Of a stretch of DNA of 64,000 nt, positions 60,023 to 64,000 are shown one piece after another (positions within the stretch are counted from its first letter, which is position 1; every line of letters begins with the position of its first letter). The notes beneath the pieces are model-generated. The model saw only the letters and a program-made list of their open reading frames with translations. It did no database searches and was not told the origin of the DNA. The stretch is taken from positions 15,237,463 to 15,301,462 of the forward strand of contig NC_058137.1 in the NCBI RefSeq assembly GCF_011075055.1. The letters are read 5' to 3'. Source of the stretch: Mangifera indica. Its lineage: Eukaryota; Streptophyta; Magnoliopsida; Sapindales; Anacardiaceae. The position numbers and the translations under genes are program-made.

Positions 60023-63000
60023 TTAGGCATATTCAAGTACTGCTCCTGTGTGATTGAATCCACAAGATACTTGCAATGCTTTCACATTATTTCCAAAGTT
60101 TACCATTTTAGGTTTTATGAAATCAACATCATTTCCATGACCCTGGAAAACAGTAGATAAAGAGTAAATTGCACAAGCAGAATTTAAAGGAAAATAAAAG
60201 GAGATACCAGACACTTTAACATCACCAAGGCATTCTAAAATAACTAAACAATGCAATAAAATGTTACCAATGAGCACACATTTTCTTAATAGTGCATATA
60301 GTTCTAATGATCAATGATACCTCAACCCAATACTTTTCTTTCTTTTCTATCAACCCCCTCCTAACTAGAGTAAATTCAGAAACCGTGGGGGAAAAATAAA
60401 GCACACTGATGTTTGCTTAAAAGATAGCACTTGAGACTTCTACCTACCCAATCTAGTTTCCAAATAATTCCTACTGGTTCACAACTATTTGACCACCCTT
60501 CTCTGAAAATCCATTTTTTTATACAAACATTGTTTCCGTGACCCTTTTTTTTTTCCAGTTCCCCTTATACTCTCTCTAGTCTCTTAAGTCCTAAAACAAC
60601 AGCAATCCTAATTCTAAAGTTCCAGATTGTGCATATCATATCTATCAAAATTGAAGCCATTTCCTAATTTTATATGATACAAATAAACTAAGATAAAACT
60701 ATTAATATGAGACTAGGTTGTTTAAGCAAATGAATCAAAAAACAAACTACCATATGTTTAGGTCATAAAACCTATGCTAACAACACTCTTGCAACCATTA
60801 AATCTTAGAGCAACTAGGCAAAATCAAATAACACTTAGTTACAATGTCATCCACTGGCTAAGCAAAATAAAGTACTGGTGCAGGTAGGATTCTAAATATA
60901 ACTGCAAATTCAATAACTATTATAGAATAATAATAAAAATTATCAGACAACAATTGAACATTATATAAGAAAGTTGGAATCAAACCAATTGTCCACCGGA
61001 CGAGTGCCCATCTTCAGAGAATGTTCCATGAGAACCACCCCAGCCCCAGGTGAAGACATTGCCTTCTGAATATGAACAAAAAATTCACATCATTCCAGGA
61101 CCGAAGAAGTAATGTTTCAACATTTTGTCACATAATTTGTGCTGCTAGTAAGTATCACCATAATATGAGAAATTAAAGAATTTGATTTTTATCTTGAATC
61201 TTAATGCCTTAACTAAACTTAAATCTTAATAGGTCTCACTTTCAAGATTGATCAAACAAAATACGCTTACTACATATAATGATAGAATAAAACACACCCA
61301 CAGAAACTTCCTGAAAGGAAATCCATTGGAGCAAAGCAAATAATAGTAATAAGACAGATAAACGCAACACAATTGGTCATTAATTTGAGGTATAAAAACA
61401 TAATAATAATATTTCGTATTCCGTACAATCAGGAAATAAATTTGATGAATAATAACCAATATTAATAGTTGTGTCCATTAGTTAATATAAATTGAGACTT
61501 AAATAGGGTCGTGAGGCGGTAGGGCAACATAAGACATTACTTAGATTCTCCCAACAACTAAGATTGATTCCTAGCTATGGAAAACCAAAAATTATTGTTA
61601 CGAATAGCTTGGAATGGGGCAAAAAAAAAAAAGTAGAGCGTTAAATATAAAATAAAAGAATTTAAGAAAATTTGAAAAACAGATATATATATATTTCACT
61701 GCATTATGATTTCAAATGTTTGTTTCCATTTAAAGGAATTTCAAAAGCATAGGAGAGTGGTTTTGAGCTGATTTCTTCATTCTTTGATATGTTGTATAAT
61801 TTTCTTCAATGTTAGCCTAATATAGAACAGACTACTGTTCTTGTTTTATTGTGTTACTACTCATGTATATGCCACCTGCAAAAAGGAAAATATTAGGAGC
61901 ACAGGTGGCACAAGCTCAGGGCAACAATTTGGGAGCACACAGATGTCCTTCACACACAAGGGCAGGACCACATGGAGGAAAATGTGGCAAGAATTGAGAG
62001 GAGCAGTTAGAGAATGAGCAGAAATAAAGCTGGATGATGAAGGGAGTCAGGCAGCAAGGAATTAAGAGGAAAAACAGTGATCTCCTGAAGGCCAAGCTTG
62101 GGGATGGGGTTTCGATTCCCTTTTACTTGTTTCCAGGGAGGATGAGGATACGCTAGACTTGAATGTTCTGTTTAAATATATATAACAGCAATCAATACAA
62201 ATTGCTCTAATTTCTTCTTCATTCTGTTTTTATTGAACTGTTTGGTTGAGAAATTGTGGAGTTGCAGGTTTATAACAGAACTGCCTGGTGGAGGGTGCAT
62301 TGAATTGCAGTGTTGAGTTGCAAGAATTAAGTAATTGCTTTGGTCAGTGCAGGTACCTAACATATTCCTTAGTACCCTTCTGCTAATTTGAAACTAGATA
62401 TTTTTCCCTAATCACAAGAATGTAAAACAGCTACAAAAATTTCTGTGCATAAAAAGGAGTTCCATTAAAACTGCACATGCACATAGCTCAGACGGGTACA
62501 CAATTTATTTCATCCAATGTCAAGCATTTCAATTTTTTGATAAAAGAATTATGATACAAAGGAACTTATATTTCAAAACAAACTCTTACCAGATATTGCT
62601 GCTGTATGCTTCCAGCCACAAGAGACCTGTAATGAAATATTAAAGATTAACTAATAATGTATCATGTAAGAAGTAGACTTATCAACGATAGGGTGCCCAT
62701 GCTTTTGTCCACTATTTATAAATGGTTTTATCATGACTTGACAAAAAATTATAAATGGAGCAGTCAAAGCATCATTTATAGCATGTTTCTATCATGACAT
62801 TGCGAAAATGTTGTCGATGCAGTCAAAGCATTGGTTAAAAAATGATTTTTCATATTATTTCCATGCATCATATGCAGTGTAAAACCATACAAAAGTTTCT
62901 AAATAAACTATAGCACAAACCTTGTAAACAGATGATCTTGAAAAAGGACCTTGAACTCTTTCAGGTGAATGAAAGGAGTCTATAGTACTGGTAACAAAAT

Positions 63001-63166
63001 GGATTAGCTAGAGAGGAAATAAGTTTTCAGCAAGCTAAAACTTTAACTTGCAAAATTTTAAATTAATATGCTAAGATAAGGTTTCCAGAAAAATCCTGAA
63101 ATGAAACATACCCAATACCAAGACAGCCATTCTCATTGGAGCCCCAAGTGTATAAATCCCCACCAC
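60023..63166 (-). CDS. RCC1-repeat protein, C-terminal part (runs off the window)
   Basis: Five coding exons are visible: 63,166-63,112, 62,987-62,921, 62,626-62,590, 61,065-60,986 and 60,142-60,023 (stop TAA). All junctions are GT-AG and phases agree (2+17 codons+2; 1+22; 12+1; 2+26; 40 including stop), giving about 119 residues. RCC1 propeller signatures: DLYTWGSNENGCLGIG, SPERVQGPF, VSCGWKHTAAI, NVFTWGWGG, SGGQLGHGND and VSCGFNHTGAV just before the C-terminus. These are the last blades of a seven-bladed beta-propeller. RCC1-family proteins in plants act in chromatin/Ran, UV-B, cold or mitochondrial splicing roles; the ending resembles TCF1-like chromatin-associated members, but that is a tentative memory and no symbol is given. 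The upstream exon must end with a single G of a glycine codon and lies beyond 64,000 or is unrecognised. Confidence 0.92.
61810..62362 (+). repeat. Candidate solo LTR in an RCC1 intron
   Basis: A 553-bp segment from TGTTAGCC to GTACCTAACA (inverted TGTTAG/CTAACA ends) inside the 1,524-bp intron 61,066-62,589. It has LTR-like architecture on the plus strand: a TATA-like TTTAAATATATATAACA at about 62,172-62,188, then a pyrimidine-rich leader. Its composition is less AT-rich than the surrounding intron. No target duplication was found (TTCAA and TATTC flank it), so the ends may be off. Confidence 0.4.
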
Positions 63167-64000
63167 CTATGAGCATATAAGTAAAACAAGGGGAAAAGAG
63201 TTTTACATAATATTAACCAGTACGTGACATAATATTAAGATATGGAAATGCAAGTTGAAAGAAGTAATAACAAGACAGACAAGAATCTCTAAGTCATACT
63301 TATGTTTATCCCTTTAGTCTTAAGTCCAACTTGTAGACTATAAAAAGGCTTGTTAAATTGCTATGGAGACATATAGAGAAAGTGACAAATATTTGATAAA
63401 AAAGCTACAATATTTTGAATGAAAGAAAGGCACCAAATGTTATTTTGGCCCACAAACTCCTATAACTTTGCACTTTCATCCTCTTTTCTGCTCTCTTTAC
63501 TTTACAAAATAATAAGGTGATAAATCAATTGCCACATGGCTCAGGACACAAGTCTGGGATCCCAACCTTGTATGTGAGTGTACATACATACATATATATA
63601 GAGAAAGAGACAGAAAATCTTCACCAAGTTCTTTCTAAACTGTGAACCATATTTAGACCCTATAACCTTGATACATAGGAAACTTAGGGATACAATATCC
63701 CAAGTAGGTGGGCTCAAGGTGGGCTCAACTGGATCTAACCCTTGACCTCTTAGTTGAAGTCTATGGCTTTTTAACAGCAGACCTAACCCTTGACATATAT
63801 AACAACTTATGACATGATTTTTAGCCCATGGATCCATACACACTTTAAATGACTGAGATTCTATGCAATATATGTACACATATATAGTTTAGGTTGAAGG
63901 ACATCATTTCTTTGACACAACATATGACAAAATGTTTCATCCATGGATCTATGCACACTTTATATGATTGAGATTCAATGCAAATTCACAATGAATGCAC
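63167..64000. other. RCC1 intron or upstream region
   Basis: No RCC1-like exon was recognised on the minus strand. A diverged direct repeat of about 75 bp occurs at about 63,792-63,869 and 63,914-63,982. The 112-codon minus frame at 63,541-63,879 has no domain and overlaps this repeat, so it is not called a gene. Confidence 0.45.

Noticed and set aside
63541..63879. A 112-codon minus-strand frame as an upstream RCC1 exon or a new gene
   Set aside because: It has no RCC1 blade motif and no splice-compatible junction with the exon at 63,166, and it contains a local repeat.
1..64000. CRISPR-like arrays, bacterial defence systems or phage modules
   Set aside because: No regularly spaced repeats or prokaryotic genes were seen; the intron-bearing plant genes and plant retroelements show this is nuclear plant DNA.

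Overview
The window is nuclear DNA of a flowering plant, most probably a eudicot. Two plant-type genes with introns lie at the right end, and the rest is an AT-rich thicket of plant LTR retrotransposons. Evidence for a plant is the filament-like plant protein (FPP) gene, a family known only from plants. It is supported by Ty1-copia elements primed by initiator tRNA-Met, Athila-type and chromodomain-type Ty3-gypsy remnants, and a TRIM. No species can be named from the sequence alone. There are no bacterial operons, CRISPR arrays or rRNA genes.

Layout. 1-2.9 kb: decayed Ty3-gypsy gag-pol. 2.9-4.2 kb: non-coding repeat (family R, copy 0). 5.1-14.8 kb: copia element 1 (Angela/BARE-like; 1.7-kb LTR, PBS, gag-pol full of stops), split near its 3' end by R copy 1, with a second LTR fragment behind it to 15.9 kb. 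15.9-18.3 kb: Athila-like gypsy element with a large internal deletion. 18.3-19.2 kb: LTR fragment (family C). 19,246-19,831: an almost intact TRIM with 249-bp LTRs 98% identical and a perfect 5-bp target duplication. 22.7-24.2 kb: R copy 2, inverted relative to copy 1.

25.4-50.1 kb is a nest of elements whose order can be read from target-site duplications. A chromovirus-type gypsy element (25.4-26.35 plus 45.77-50.06 kb) is cut in its reverse transcriptase by a 19.4-kb copia insertion (26,357-45,767, duplication TATAG). The 5' LTR of that copia was entered near its 3' end by a second complete copia (29,643-37,519, duplication ATTCT) and also carries a solo LTR (family C). Its leader holds a 0.94-kb palindromic DNA element (39,348-40,290). 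All pol frames carry many stops and none is likely to be active.

50-53 kb holds a minus-strand copia LTR fragment, unassigned repeat-like DNA and a tRNA-Met-derived SINE or pseudogene. The gene island follows. The FPP gene (four coding exons, 644 codons plus stop, minus strand, 57,189 to 53,585) has all splice junctions in phase. A second palindromic element (58,496-59,313) lies in the spacer. The last five coding exons of an RCC1-repeat protein gene (minus strand, 63,166 to 60,023) run off the right end, with a candidate solo LTR in one intron. The two genes point the same way. Nothing indicates a shared function: FPPs are coiled-coil proteins studied in microtubule/secondary-wall and nuclear-envelope contexts, and RCC1 proteins are beta-propellers.
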